Shown: positions 1 through 8,273, counted from the first letter of the stretch. The stretch: 59,757 bases of DNA from Anaerolineaceae bacterium (GCA_007693385.1 REDR01000032.1:1-59757); one strand, 5' to 3'. Numbers and translations: made by a program. Notes: generated by a model not told the origin, from the letters alone.

Positions 1-235
1 CGGCTTGCGCGTCAGCAGTCGCCTGCGCGTCTAACTCAGCCTGTGCGCGGACTTCGGCGACGACGGTCTGCGTGGCGCGGATGTTGTCGAGCGCGGCCTG
101 TCGTTCGGCTTCGCGTTGCGCGTCGATTTCGGCCTGCGCATCGGCTGTGGCTTGCGCGTCTAACTCGGCCTGTGCGTCAGTTGTCGCCTGTGCTTGTTGG
201 GTTGCGCTGAATGCGCCGATGTTGTCCAGCGCCGA
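1..235. repeat. Imperfect tandem repeat encoding Ala/Asp/Gln-rich coiled coil
   Basis: Imperfect repeats on the minus strand encode AQAELDAQATADAQ units. The stretch near 20-58 closely matches that near 138-200. It lies in the C-terminal part of the VWA protein and continues off the window. Confidence 0.7.
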
Positions 236-1975
236 TTGAATCGCGGGCGCTCCGGCCTGCACGGTGGCGGCGATGTCGGGCGTCGGCGGCGGGGTATCGG
301 TTGGCGGCAGAGTCGGTGTCGCGGTGGATGTCGCCGTCGGTAGCGGCGTGAATGTGGTTGTCGGCGTCGCCGTCGGTTCGGTTGTCGGTGTCGGCGTGAA
401 TGTCACCGTCGGGGATGGTGTGGCGGTGGGTGGTAACGAGATCGACACATCGAACGGAATTTCCAGCGTGGTTGATTCACCGCTTGCCATCTCCACGCGC
501 ACGCCGAGCGTCTGCTCACCTTGCGGCGCGAAGGTGTCAAACAACGGCAGATCAACCGCATAGGGCGCCTCGGCCACTGTCGCCACCGTCTCGCCGTCCA
601 CCGTGTACACCACACGCTCGACCGGCGTCTGTGCGTATTGCAGATCAACGCTAAGCGGCAAAGTCGCCGTCTCGTCGAAGATGCCGGATAGCTGGCCGCC
701 TTCCGGCACGCCGATCACGCCGAACTCCGCCGGAAATGCCGCCACATCAAAGCGCAGTTCCGCCGATGTCGCGTCGCCGGTGTTGTCGGTGGCGTCCACA
801 CGCAGGAGCGCTTCGCCGGGCGGCAGGTCACGCGGATCAAATGTGATGCTCAGCGTGTCCTCGTCGCGGGCTTCGGTGAATAGTTCGGCGGGGCGCGAAT
901 AGACGACATCCACCGCTAGCGGCTGGTCGTCGCCGAGAATCTCGAACGTGAACGTCGTCAGGTCGTCCAGTGGCGCGTCCGGTGCGGGCGGCGTGCGGAC
1001 GATGGGCACCGGAATCGGGGCGCGGAGCGTGGTACTGGCGACATTGCTCGCGCCGAGTGGCGTCGTCGCGCTCAAATCCAGCGTGTACTCGGTGCCGTCT
1101 AGCGGCACATCAGCATCTATTGTGATGATGTATTGTGTGCGTAGGCGGGCGGCGATTTCGTCGTAGATTTCCTCTAGCGTCTCCGGCGTCGGGCTTTCGT
1201 AGTAGCGCCCGTTTGTCGCTGAGGCTAGCGCTTCCAGATACGAGCGATCCGCGCCGAAGCCTAGCCCGATGGTATACACCGGCACGCCGCGAACCCCCGC
1301 CAATCGCAAGGACTCGGCGCGTGATGTGGCGCTGGCGGGCAGGATAGTGCCGGTTTCGCTGACGCCGCCATACTCCGCGCCATCACCTAGCAGAACCACC
1401 ATGCGGCGCTCGGATGGGGCGTTCAGCGCTTGCTCGATGCCGAGTACCGCGCCATCATACAGCGCGGTCTGCCCGCCGAAGCGGAACGTGGCGATGATCT
1501 CGCGCATCAGCGCTTTGTCGTCGGTGAAGTCCTGCACCAGCGTCACGCGGTTGTCGAATGTCATCAGCGATACGGTGTCGTTTTCGCCCAGCGCATCGAC
1601 GAAGCGCGTCGCGGCACGGCGCGCGGTGTCAATTGGCGTGCCGGTCATGCTACTGCTGGTATCAATCACCAGCACCACCGATAGCGGCAGATCGTCGTCG
1701 GTGATGTTGTCCACCGCGATGATGCGGGCGAATTCCGCCAGATCGCCGTCCAGCGTGAAATCATCGACTCCCAGACCGCCGACATGCTGGCCGAATGCGT
1801 CCTGTACGTTGGCGTTTAAGATGATGGTCGGTGCGTCAGTGGTACTCAGTCCACTGATAGTTAATTGCGGTTCGGGTGGGGTGATGTCGCCATCGTCGGA
1901 CTGTTCCGACGTGATCGCGGCGATGGGTATGACGATGAAGAGGGCAAAGAAGATGAAGAAAACGCGCTTTCTCAC
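1..1975 (-). CDS. Secreted VWA-domain protein with C-terminal Ala/Gln/Asp repeats (3' end off window)
   Basis: The reading frame stays open from a GTG start at 1973-1975 to the left edge, so the C-terminus is missing. AGGGGG lies just upstream of the GTG. The N-terminus is positively charged then hydrophobic (RKRVFFIFFALFIVIPIAA), a likely signal peptide or anchor. A VWA domain follows, with the MIDAS motif DTSSS (about residue 105) and later GDGAEYGG. After it come Ig-like beta-rich segments (about residues 290-490), then a Thr/Pro-rich linker (TPTPTTEPTATPT). The visible end is a repetitive, probably coiled-coil region built of ATADAQAELDAQ-like units. VWA domains usually bind protein ligands through a metal ion. 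I infer an extracellular or envelope adhesion/scaffold role; the ligand is unknown. Confidence 0.85.
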   Translation of the reverse strand, partial: MRKRVFFIFFALFIVIPIAAITSEQSDDGDITPPEPQLTISGLSTTDAPTIILNANVQDAFGQHVGGLGVDDFTLDGDLAEFARIIAVDNITDDDLPLSVVLVIDTSSSMTGTPIDTARRAATRFVDALGENDTVSLMTFDNRVTLVQDFTDDKALMREIIATFRFGGQTALYDGAVLGIEQALNAPSERRMVVLLGDGAEYGGVSETGTILPASATSRAESLRLAGVRGVPVYTIGLGFGADRSYLEALASATNGRYYESPTPETLEEIYDEIAARLRTQYIITIDADVPLDGTEYTLDLSATTPLGASNVASTTLRAPIPVPIVRTPPAPDAPLDDLTTFTFEILGDDQPLAVDVVYSRPAELFTEARDEDTLSITFDPRDLPPGEALLRVDATDNTGDATSAELRFDVAAFPAEFGVIGVPEGGQLSGIFDETATLPLSVDLQYAQTPVERVVYTVDGETVATVAEAPYAVDLPLFDTFAPQGEQTLGVRVEMASGESTTLEIPFDVSISLPPTATPSPTVTFTPTPTTEPTATPTTTFTPLPTATSTATPTLPPTDTPPPTPDIAATVQAGAPAIQSALDNIGAFSATQQAQATTDAQAELDAQATADAQAEIDAQREAERQAALDNIRATQTVVAEVRAQAELDAQATADAQA

Positions 1976-2207
1976 GTGAATCCCCCTGATAAGAATCTAA
2001 CTTACGCTATTTTCAAAAAAGACCGCGCCGCGCCGTCAATCGGTGCGGCGTCGTGATGTATACAGTGTAACGCGAATCCGTCACAAACAAAAATTTTACC
2101 TTCGGCGGGGCGTCATTTTCGGACGTTACGCATTGCGCCCCTACCGTGACGGGTTGCGCTTGATTTGCTATAGAGTAATATAAAGAGATTGTTATTGTTA
2201 GAGACGG

Positions 2208-2235
2208 TGTAAAGGATGTTTACATCGTTTATAAT
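2208..2235 (+). promoter_or_regulatory. Candidate operator and -10 box upstream of the hydrolase
   Basis: A perfect inverted repeat TGTAAA-GGATG-TTTACA (2208-2224) sits directly upstream of a consensus -10 TATAAT (2230-2235). The inverted repeat covers where the -35 should be, which is the layout of a repressor or activator site. No good -35 is visible. The rest of the 1976-2271 gap holds a half copy of the GCATTGCGCCCC palindrome family (about 2129-2143). Confidence 0.45.
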
Positions 2236-2271
2236 CGGTATGGATTACACGACAAATAAGGAGAGTAACAG

Positions 2272-3069
2272 ATGCCTGTAGCCAGTGTGAACGGTCAGGA
2301 AGTGCATTATTCGGATAGCGGCGGTGATGGCCCGGCTATCGTGTTCTTGCACGGCTTCCTGTTTGACGAGAGCATGTTTGCACCGCAATTTGAGGCGTTG
2401 TCGCCGCAATATCGTTGTATCGCCTTCGATGCGCGGGGCTTCGGCCAGACTAAATGGGACGGCGAGAAATTCACGTTGTACGACACGGTGGCCGACTGCA
2501 TCGCGCTATTGGATGAACTAGGCGTCGAGAAGGCGTCTTTCGTCGGCATGTCACAGGGCGGTTATGCGACTCTGCGGCTGGCGATCAAGCATCCGGAGCG
2601 CGTCAATTCGCTGGTGTTCCTCAGCACCTATAACGGCGTCGATACCGACGATGTGAAATCAATCTATCTTTCGATGCGCGATACATGGCGCGAACACGGC
2701 CCGGCGCCGGTGGTCGGTTCATTGCTCGATCTGTTTTTGGGTACGGTGGATGTCGCCGGTGATCTGCGGGCGGAATGGGAGCCGAAATGGTCGGCGCGTA
2801 CCGGCGATGAAATCTTCCACACCATCAATAACCTGATTGAGCGCGACGCCATCGACGCCGAGCAGGTGGCGACGGTCACAGCGCCCGCCATGGTCATTCA
2901 CAGTGAGGGCGATCAGGGTATCCCCATCGTACTCGGCGAGACGTTGTTCAATTCGTTGCCCAACGGCAAGCAGATGATCCGGATTCCCGACGCGCCGCAC
3001 GCCGTCAACCTGACCCATCCGGAGCCGGTCAACGACGCGCTGAAGCGCTTCTTCGGTGAGTTCGCGTAG
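2272..3069 (+). CDS. Alpha/beta-fold hydrolase
   Basis: A 265-residue single-domain hydrolase. The likely triad is Ser94 in GMSQGG, Asp214 (SEGDQG) and His243 (DAPHAV); the oxyanion-hole motif HGF is at 27-29. No signal peptide is seen, so it is probably cytoplasmic. The length and motifs fit the family of 3-oxoadipate enol-lactonase-like and other small esterases, but the substrate cannot be assigned from sequence. An AAGGAG ribosome binding site precedes the ATG. It appears monocistronic, between a palindrome-rich gap and tRNA-Gly. Confidence 0.85.
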   Translation: MPVASVNGQEVHYSDSGGDGPAIVFLHGFLFDESMFAPQFEALSPQYRCIAFDARGFGQTKWDGEKFTLYDTVADCIALLDELGVEKASFVGMSQGGYATLRLAIKHPERVNSLVFLSTYNGVDTDDVKSIYLSMRDTWREHGPAPVVGSLLDLFLGTVDVAGDLRAEWEPKWSARTGDEIFHTINNLIERDAIDAEQVATVTAPAMVIHSEGDQGIPIVLGETLFNSLPNGKQMIRIPDAPHAVNLTHPEPVNDALKRFFGEFA

Positions 3070-3077
3070 AGAAAATC

Positions 3078-3103
3078 GGGGCGCGATGCATTGCGCCCCT
3101 ACA
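3078..3103. repeat. Dispersed palindrome, GGGGCGC...GCGCCCC family
   Basis: GGGGCGCGATGCATTGCGCC plus CC forms a near-perfect palindrome directly after the hydrolase stop codon. Copies with the same core occur at about 2129-2143 (half), 3957-3978 and 5938-5961. It may act as a hairpin terminator, but the spread of copies points to a repeat family. Confidence 0.7.
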
Positions 3104-3125
3104 ACACAAAACATAAAATTACCCC

Positions 3126-3155
3126 TTGCCAATCGGTGACGGTGTATGATATATT
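3126..3155 (+). promoter_or_regulatory. Candidate promoter for tRNA-Gly
   Basis: -35 TTGCCA (3126-3131), an 18-bp spacer and -10 TATATT (3150-3155), ending 11 bases before the mature tRNA start. Confidence 0.5.
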
Positions 3156-3166
3156 GTCGTCACCCT

Positions 3167-3238
<72 letters not shown>

Positions 3239-3245
3239 ACGGCGA

Positions 3246-3276
3246 AAGTCACAGTGCAAACTGTGGCTTTTTTTAT
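3246..3276 (+). terminator. Rho-independent terminator after tRNA-Gly
   Basis: Hairpin AGTCACAGT / ACTGTGGCT with loop GCAA, followed by a run of T. Confidence 0.85.
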
Positions 3277-3335
3277 TCCCCGCGCCCAAAAATTTAACCG
3301 CAGTGAAAACTATTTTCAGCAAAAATGAAAATCAT

Positions 3336-3364
3336 GTGACAAAATCGGAAAATGGTTTTATAAT
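3336..3364 (+). promoter_or_regulatory. Promoter for the ferredoxin gene
   Basis: -35 GTGACA (3336-3341), a 17-bp spacer and a consensus -10 TATAAT (3359-3364). A second possible -10, TATACT, lies near 3410 inside an inverted repeat GTATAG...CTATAC. Confidence 0.6.
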
Positions 3365-3452
3365 CCAACAAAAGTCACAGTATAGGCTGGTAAAGTCCGC
3401 TATACTGCGAGCATCAAACATCGACTAAAGCGATCTTAAAGGAAATCAAATC

Positions 3453-3803
3453 ATGACTCATATTATCACCAGCCTGTGTTTGCGCGACGGCGCGTGCGTG
3501 GAAGTTTGTCCGGTGGAGTGCATCGTGCCCGGCCAGCCGGAAAACGAATGGCCGTGGTATTACATTGATCCCGATACCTGCATCGACTGCGGCGCGTGCA
3601 TCCCGGAATGTCCGTATGAGGCGATTTTCGTTGAGGAAGAAGTCCCGGCGGATTACGAGATGGCCGAAGGGCAGGAGCGCGTCACGCCGGACACCAAAGA
3701 GCATGTCACCCATAGCAAGGGCGATGTCGTGGATTTGACCGAAGATATTCAGCCGAATTACGATTTCTTCTCCGATGGTCCCGGCTACGACGCGATGGAC
3801 TAG
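3453..3803 (+). CDS. Bacterial-type ferredoxin with two Fe-S clusters
   Basis: A 116-residue soluble electron carrier. Eight cysteines fall in two groups: C9, C15, C19 (CP), C23 and C43, C46, C49, C53 (CP). The second group is a standard CxxCxxCxxxCP 4Fe-4S motif; the first has C-x5-C-x3-CP spacing, so its cluster could be 3Fe-4S or 4Fe-4S. The sequence resembles Thermus/actinobacterial ferredoxins that start MxxxITxxC. An acidic tail of about 50 residues follows. AAAGGA precedes the ATG. The partner enzyme is not visible in the neighbourhood. Confidence 0.93.
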   Translation: MTHIITSLCLRDGACVEVCPVECIVPGQPENEWPWYYIDPDTCIDCGACIPECPYEAIFVEEEVPADYEMAEGQERVTPDTKEHVTHSKGDVVDLTEDIQPNYDFFSDGPGYDAMD

Positions 3804-3820
3804 CCATGTTCCGCTGATAT

Positions 3821-3880
3821 TCTGGCCAGACGCTGAAAGCGTCCGGCTAAGCCTTTTTTAAGCCCCCTTAAGGGGGCTTT
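3821..3880. terminator. Hairpins after ferredoxin, including a 20-bp perfect palindrome
   Basis: GACGCTGAAAGCGTC forms a short hairpin near 3830. A perfect palindrome at 3860-3879 (AAGCCCCCTT/AAGGGGGCTT) follows a T run, so it could stop transcription from either side. Confidence 0.55.
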
Positions 3881-3902
3881 CGGGGCGATTTTGCGAGTGA
3901 TT

Positions 3903-3978
3903 GCCGCCGTAGGCTTTTAGCCTGCGGCGAGGAATACAGCGGGTATTAAAACGATAGGGGCGCAATTCATTGCGCCCC
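3903..3978. repeat. Two further dispersed-type hairpins between ferredoxin and thioredoxin
   Basis: CGCCGTAGGC-TTTTA-GCCTGCGGCG lies at about 3905-3930, and the palindrome GGGGCGCAAT-TC-ATTGCGCCCC at 3957-3978. The second matches copies at 3078 and 5938. No coding sequence is seen in 3804-4010. Confidence 0.65.
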
Positions 3979-4010
3979 GGAATTTATCGTAACGATATGC
4001 GCCGATTTTT

Positions 4011-4394
4011 TTAGTCGGCGTTTTCGCTTTGCGGGTCGGCTTGCTCGGCTTCGTCGCGCGGCGGGATTTCTAGCTCGACAAGCTGATTGAGCAGGTCGCG
4101 CAGGGCAGGCTCGGGCAATGCGCCAGCCTGATTAAACACGACGGTTTGCTCTTTGAACATCATCATCGTCGGGATGCTCATGATCTGGAAATACTGCGAT
4201 AGGCCGGGGTTCTCATCGACGTTGACTTTGGCGATCCGTACCTTACCGGCGTATTCTTCGGCCAGTTTATCCAGCACCGGCGCGACGGCACGGCACGGCC
4301 CGCACCACTCCGCCCAGAAATCTACCAGTACCGGCAATTCATGGTCGATCACTTCTTGTTGAAACGAGTTATCTGTGACGTTGACAGGCGCCAT
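4011..4394 (-). CDS. trxA: Thioredoxin
   Basis: A 127-residue thiol-disulfide reductant of the cytoplasm. The active site is W30-C31-G32-P33-C34, and the cis-proline loop is SIPTMM. It matches the usual thioredoxin length plus an acidic tail of about 20 residues (DEAEQADPQSENAD). An AAGGAG site sits 10 bases before the ATG. Confidence 0.95.
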   Translation of the reverse strand: MAPVNVTDNSFQQEVIDHELPVLVDFWAEWCGPCRAVAPVLDKLAEEYAGKVRIAKVNVDENPGLSQYFQIMSIPTMMMFKEQTVVFNQAGALPEPALRDLLNQLVELEIPPRDEAEQADPQSENAD

Positions 4395-4471
4395 CGTGTG
4401 TTTGCTCCTTGATTTTCATATCATTCATACCACTCTGACGCCGGATGAAGTGCAGACCTTACGCGATTCGT

Positions 4472-5077
4472 CTAATCGGATTTTCGGCGCTGTTTATCGT
4501 AGTACCGCGCCTCATCATGGATGAAATCTACCGCGCCGGAAATGGTGGCGTCGGGGAGCGTCTCCGGCGTTAGCGGCGCGAAATCATATATCACCATATC
4601 ATCGTAAATCATCGTGATACCGACTCCGGTCTGCGCGTTCGTCTTGAGGTAAACGCAATCCGTCGTAGACCGACGCTGATCGTCCGGCGTCACCACCACA
4701 TGGCGCAGGCCATCCGGTGCGGGCGGCGGCTGATGCTCGGCGGTGAAGATCAGATCATCGCGCCGATGTACGCTCCCGCGCCGCACCAGCCCCATCATCA
4801 CGGTATCGGCTAGCTTGGCGTAGTTGGCTTCATCCAGCGCCCCGCCGACATAGGCGGCATCATAGCCCATCGCATCCAGCGCGATCAAAACCGCCCGCCC
4901 GCCGGTCACATCGCACGGCCACACATCCGGGGCGCACGACTCGCCGCTATCGACCAGATAATGCGGGGCATCCGCCCGCGCCCGCACGCGCTTGATGAGC
5001 GTATACAGGCGCGGCAAAATCGCCAGCCGCCCGCCGATGCCGTGCGTGTGCAGGATGACGATTAGCGGTTCTTCCAT
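4472..5077 (-). CDS. Degenerate UshA/5'-nucleotidase-like phosphoesterase protein
   Basis: 201 residues with no clear database name from memory. The N-terminal half follows the pattern of the UshA-type calcineurin phosphoesterase fold: ILHTHGIGGRL in place of LHTNDxHGRL, LVDSGES (41-46) in place of LLDAGD, and ALDAMGYDAAYVGGALDE in place of ALNxMGYDAxTxGNHEFD. The metal ligands of that family (Asp/His, Asp, Asn-His) are therefore mostly absent. There is no signal peptide. The gene overlaps the 3' end of the enoyl-CoA hydratase by 16 bases, so the two are likely co-transcribed. I infer a non-catalytic or repurposed paralogue. Confidence 0.7.
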   Translation of the reverse strand: MEEPLIVILHTHGIGGRLAILPRLYTLIKRVRARADAPHYLVDSGESCAPDVWPCDVTGGRAVLIALDAMGYDAAYVGGALDEANYAKLADTVMMGLVRRGSVHRRDDLIFTAEHQPPPAPDGLRHVVVTPDDQRRSTTDCVYLKTNAQTGVGITMIYDDMVIYDFAPLTPETLPDATISGAVDFIHDEARYYDKQRRKSD

Positions 5078-5838
5078 GTTGGCTTGCGCTTCTCGATGAA
5101 GGCGTTCATGCCCTCTTGCCGGTCTTCCGTGCCGAACAGCAGATAGAAATTCTTCTTCTCGTAGTTCAGGCCGTCGTTCAGGCTCAACTCGAACGATTGA
5201 TTGATCGCCTCTTTGGTCAGGCGGGCGGCCACCTGTGACATACCGGCCACTTTCCGCGCCAGCGCCAGCGTCTCATCCATGTAGCGCTCGACGGGGAAAA
5301 CGTGGTTGACCAGCCCGTAACGCGCCGCTTCTTCGGCGTTCAGGCGGCGATCTGCCAGACACATCTCCATCGCTATCGCCTTGCCGACGGCGCGTGTCAG
5401 CCGTTGTGTGCCGCCCGCGCCGGGCAAGATGCCCAGATTGATCTCCGGCTGGCCGAATTGCGCGGTTTCGCTGGCGACGATCATATCGCACATCATGGCG
5501 ATCTCACAGCCGCCGCCCAGCGCATAGCCACTCACCGCCGCGATGATCGGCTTGTTGATGCGCGACATCCGCGACCAGTCGGTGAAGTCGTCGCCCAGCA
5601 TCATATCTGTCGCGCTGGAATCGGCCATCTGTTTGATGTCGGCACCGGCGGCGAAGACGCGATCACTGCCGGTCAGCACGATACAGCCGATGTTCTCGTC
5701 GGCGTCGAAGGCTTCCATCGCGGTGAATATCTCGTCGGTGATTTGCCCGTTGAGCGCGTTGAGCGCCTTCGGGCGGTTCATGCGGATCACCCCGACGCCG
5801 CCTTCGGCTGTTTCTACAATGATAGTCTGGTAAGTCAT
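5062..5838 (-). CDS. Enoyl-CoA hydratase/isomerase family protein
   Basis: 258 residues, the full length of a crotonase. It hydrates 2-enoyl-CoA in fatty-acid beta-oxidation or related acyl-CoA pathways. The two catalytic glutamates of true hydratases are present 20 residues apart: Glu112 in GGGCE and Glu132 in GQPEINLGILPGAGG. The oxyanion region AAGADIK is at 63-69. The substrate chain length cannot be told. It overlaps the next gene, which encodes the degenerate phosphoesterase. Confidence 0.93.
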   Translation of the reverse strand: MTYQTIIVETAEGGVGVIRMNRPKALNALNGQITDEIFTAMEAFDADENIGCIVLTGSDRVFAAGADIKQMADSSATDMMLGDDFTDWSRMSRINKPIIAAVSGYALGGGCEIAMMCDMIVASETAQFGQPEINLGILPGAGGTQRLTRAVGKAIAMEMCLADRRLNAEEAARYGLVNHVFPVERYMDETLALARKVAGMSQVAARLTKEAINQSFELSLNDGLNYEKKNFYLLFGTEDRQEGMNAFIEKRKPTWKNR

Positions 5839-5937
5839 TTTTCAAAGTCACTTTCTATTGAGATAAAACGGTCAAAAATGTGCGATTGTCAGTCGCGTTT
5901 GCAGGTTAAAAATAAAACGTATATTAGACGATGGGTT

Positions 5938-6002
5938 GTAGGGGCGCAATGCATTGTGCCCGATGTTTCGCGCCGTGTCGGGCGTAGCACAGTACGTCCC
6001 CG
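5938..6002. repeat. Two tandem dispersed palindromes
   Basis: Copy one (5938-5961) is GTAGGGGCGCAATGCATTG plus TGCCC. Copy two (about 5975-6002) is GTCGGGCGTAGCACAGTACG plus TCCCC. The second type recurs at 46784-46818. Nothing coding is seen in 5839-6006. Confidence 0.65.
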
Positions 6003-6006
6003 CAGA

Positions 6007-6867
6007 TCATAGCGATAAATTGTCGATGATCTCTTCAATGATCTTCTTGAACGTTTCCAGACGGGCGGCGGAATCCAACGCGCTCAACGGGATAGTCGGG
6101 GCGCGGTCTGCCTGATCGGGCAGGAGGCCATCATCAGCCAGCGCGTCCAACGAAGCCAGCAGAGAGCGCCGCATCGCCCGCGAGTCGTACGGCGGGTACG
6201 GTAGCAGGTTGTTGAAATATACCTGCGCCGATGGCCGCCGCCGGTACGCCCACACCGAAAGCACGGTCACGGTTTCCGCGTCCGGCGCATCGACGGCGGC
6301 GCGTACATGAAAGCCGGGCGTCAGCCTGCCGCCGAAGTCCACAACCGCCACGCGCCGCCCCCAGTCGTATAGATCGCGGGCGATCATCGCCGCCGTCGCG
6401 CCATCCGGCAACTGCGCCATGTACTTGAAGAAATTGCGCTTATCCGGCACTTCGGGCAGGGTGCGCGGGCGCGGTGGGGACTGGCGCCCGCCGGTGCGCC
6501 GCAGATTGGCGACCAGTCGCCGGATGCCGCCGTCTTGATCGGTGGTCAGGTCGATATGTTGCACATCGACAATCGCCAGCCCGAGCGGTTCGTCGTCCAC
6601 GCGCACCACGCGCAGAGGCTTGTTCTGCTCTATCGCGCTGAGCATCTCTTTTCGCACCCAGCGCGAACGCCGCGCCGCATGTGACCACACCAGCAGGAAC
6701 ACGTCACAATCGCGGATGCGCGTCTCGATCTGGTCGTACCAGCTATCGCCGGGCGTCACGCCGTCGAAATCCACCCACACGCGCAGGTCGGCGGCGGTCA
6801 GCGAGTCGGCGATTTCGGCGGTGATCGCGTTGTCGTCGGAGCTATGGCTGATGAAGATGTGCGTCAT
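6007..6867 (-). CDS. TIR-domain protein
   Basis: 286 residues. The N-terminal TIR domain (about 1-130) starts with IFISHSSDD and carries a box resembling WVDFDGVTPGDSW. The helix SRWVRKE places Glu74 where NADase-type TIR domains have their catalytic glutamate. The C-terminal part (about 150-286) has PSAQVYFNNL, YPPYD and APTIPLSAL. This recalls an accessory module seen at the end of other prokaryotic stress or restriction-related proteins, but that is from memory and not a firm match. The gene lies 13 bases downstream of the exported HExxH gene and is probably in its operon. TIR proteins act in signalling or antiviral NAD+ depletion; which applies here is unknown. Confidence 0.85.
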   Translation of the reverse strand: MTHIFISHSSDDNAITAEIADSLTAADLRVWVDFDGVTPGDSWYDQIETRIRDCDVFLLVWSHAARRSRWVRKEMLSAIEQNKPLRVVRVDDEPLGLAIVDVQHIDLTTDQDGGIRRLVANLRRTGGRQSPPRPRTLPEVPDKRNFFKYMAQLPDGATAAMIARDLYDWGRRVAVVDFGGRLTPGFHVRAAVDAPDAETVTVLSVWAYRRRPSAQVYFNNLLPYPPYDSRAMRRSLLASLDALADDGLLPDQADRAPTIPLSALDSAARLETFKKIIEEIIDNLSL

Positions 6868-6880
6868 GCTGGCTACGCTC

Positions 6881-8143
6881 TCATCGTTGGGAGTCGATCA
6901 ACTGCGCGGCGGCCTCTTTCGTCGGCCCCGCCGCGATCAGCGTGTCGCGCTCGCCTATCGCGCTGATGCACACCACACCGGCCACATCATCGCCGCACGT
7001 CAGCGCGTCCGCGCCATCTTCGCGCAGATAGTCGGTGATGAACACGCGCTCGAACTCATCGCGGGCGGATTCATCGTGCCATGTGATGCGCCCCAGCCAC
7101 GCCACATCATCATCCGCGCCTTGATACAGCGCGTAGCGATCACCCATCCAACCATCGAGCGCGTTCATCGCGGCGCGCTGGCTGAGGCGGTGGCCGAGAT
7201 ATTCCGACAGGTAAAAGACGCCCAGCGTGCGCTCAAAAGCGGGCGTCCAATCGTCGAGTGCGTCGGCTTCGCGCAGGATGACCGGACGCGGCACGATGCC
7301 GTCGATGTACTTTTGCACGTCGAAAATCTGCGCCATCGACATCGGCGGATCGGCGAAGGCGGCGTCTACCAGCTCCCAGCCACCGATCAAGCGCAGGCGA
7401 CTGACGAAATTCTGCCCGGCCAGATACGGCGTCAGCAGTTCGGCCTCCATGATGGGCGGCACGCTGGCCGGTAATTGCGCCGCGTCGGTGTCGATAGCCA
7501 GCGCTTCGATCAACAGGCGCGGATCATCGCGCACCGCCGCCAGCATGAAATCGGTCATCATCACAACCGCGTCGCCTTCGATCAAAGACAATAGCGCCAT
7601 GCCCTGATCGATCTCGCCTTCCGGGACGGCGCTCCGTAGCGCTTCCAGATCAAAATGCTGATCCTGTAGCGCGTGGACGTATTCATGCACATACGTCACC
7701 TGCTCCAGAAGCGGCAATCTATCGCCCAACGGCTCGCCGCCCATCAAGATAACGTGCATGGCGCGGGATTCGGTGTCGTAGAATCCGGCCACCTGATCGC
7801 TGAGCAGGTCGATATAGGCCGTCCGCAGGTCGAAATCGTCATCCACAAAACCGAAAGCGCGATAGAATAATTCGACTGCGGCGACTTCTTCCGGCGTGAC
7901 TTGCTCATCGAATAGCGCCTGAATGATGTCGCGCACTTCGTCGGCAGTCGGGAACACGCGCACCACATCGCGCAACGGCTCTAGCCCGCGCAATTCGACG
8001 GTTCGCGCCTCTAAATCTTCCAGATGGGCGACCAGCGCCGGGCTGATGTCGGGCGCGTCGGTTTCTTCTTCGCTCGCGTTGGTGGTGTGCGTCATCAGTA
8101 GAGCGATCAAGGCGATGAAAAGGGTGGTTAACAGTCGGTTCAC
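6881..8143 (-). CDS. Exported HExxH putative metalloprotease
   Basis: 420 residues with a signal peptide (about 1-23, ending near NASEEE). The zinc motif is H153-E-Y-V-H157 followed by ALQDQHFDLE. A downstream Glu189 in SLIEGDA is a likely third ligand, as in gluzincins. This resembles the haloarchaeal/chloroflexal HExxHALQDQ surface-protein family (Hvo_1808-like, from memory). The rest is helical and C-terminally unremarkable, with a Cys pair in LTCGDDVAGVVC. It probably acts outside the membrane; the substrate is unknown. The TIR gene follows 13 bases later. Confidence 0.75.
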   Translation of the reverse strand: MNRLLTTLFIALIALLMTHTTNASEEETDAPDISPALVAHLEDLEARTVELRGLEPLRDVVRVFPTADEVRDIIQALFDEQVTPEEVAAVELFYRAFGFVDDDFDLRTAYIDLLSDQVAGFYDTESRAMHVILMGGEPLGDRLPLLEQVTYVHEYVHALQDQHFDLEALRSAVPEGEIDQGMALLSLIEGDAVVMMTDFMLAAVRDDPRLLIEALAIDTDAAQLPASVPPIMEAELLTPYLAGQNFVSRLRLIGGWELVDAAFADPPMSMAQIFDVQKYIDGIVPRPVILREADALDDWTPAFERTLGVFYLSEYLGHRLSQRAAMNALDGWMGDRYALYQGADDDVAWLGRITWHDESARDEFERVFITDYLREDGADALTCGDDVAGVVCISAIGERDTLIAAGPTKEAAAQLIDSQR

Positions 8144-8171
8144 GTCGTTATCTTCTCCGGTAGAAAGGTCG

Positions 8172-8235
8172 CGCCAAAAAACTTCAAAATAAAGCTTGTT
8201 GGCTGATTGAAAGCGAAAAGGTCAAAAGTTTTTTG
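8172..8235 (+). repeat. A/T-rich dispersed repeat, copy 1
   Basis: This stretch matches the reverse complement of 37471-37534 at about 53 of 64 positions by eye. The shared core includes CCAAAAAACTTC and TTGGCTGATTGAAA. It lies between the exported HExxH gene and the lipoprotein gene. Confidence 0.7.
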
Positions 8236-8273
8236 GTTCTTTTTTACGAAAAAGAGCAAGAATCTTTACCACA

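Noticed and set aside
264-563. Val/Gly-rich plus-strand frame at the left edge
   Set aside because: Antisense to the Thr/Pro linker of the VWA protein.
6542-7474. 310-residue plus-strand frame over the TIR and HExxH genes
   Set aside because: Antisense to two genes with recognised domains; arises from GC-rich codon structure and shows no motif.
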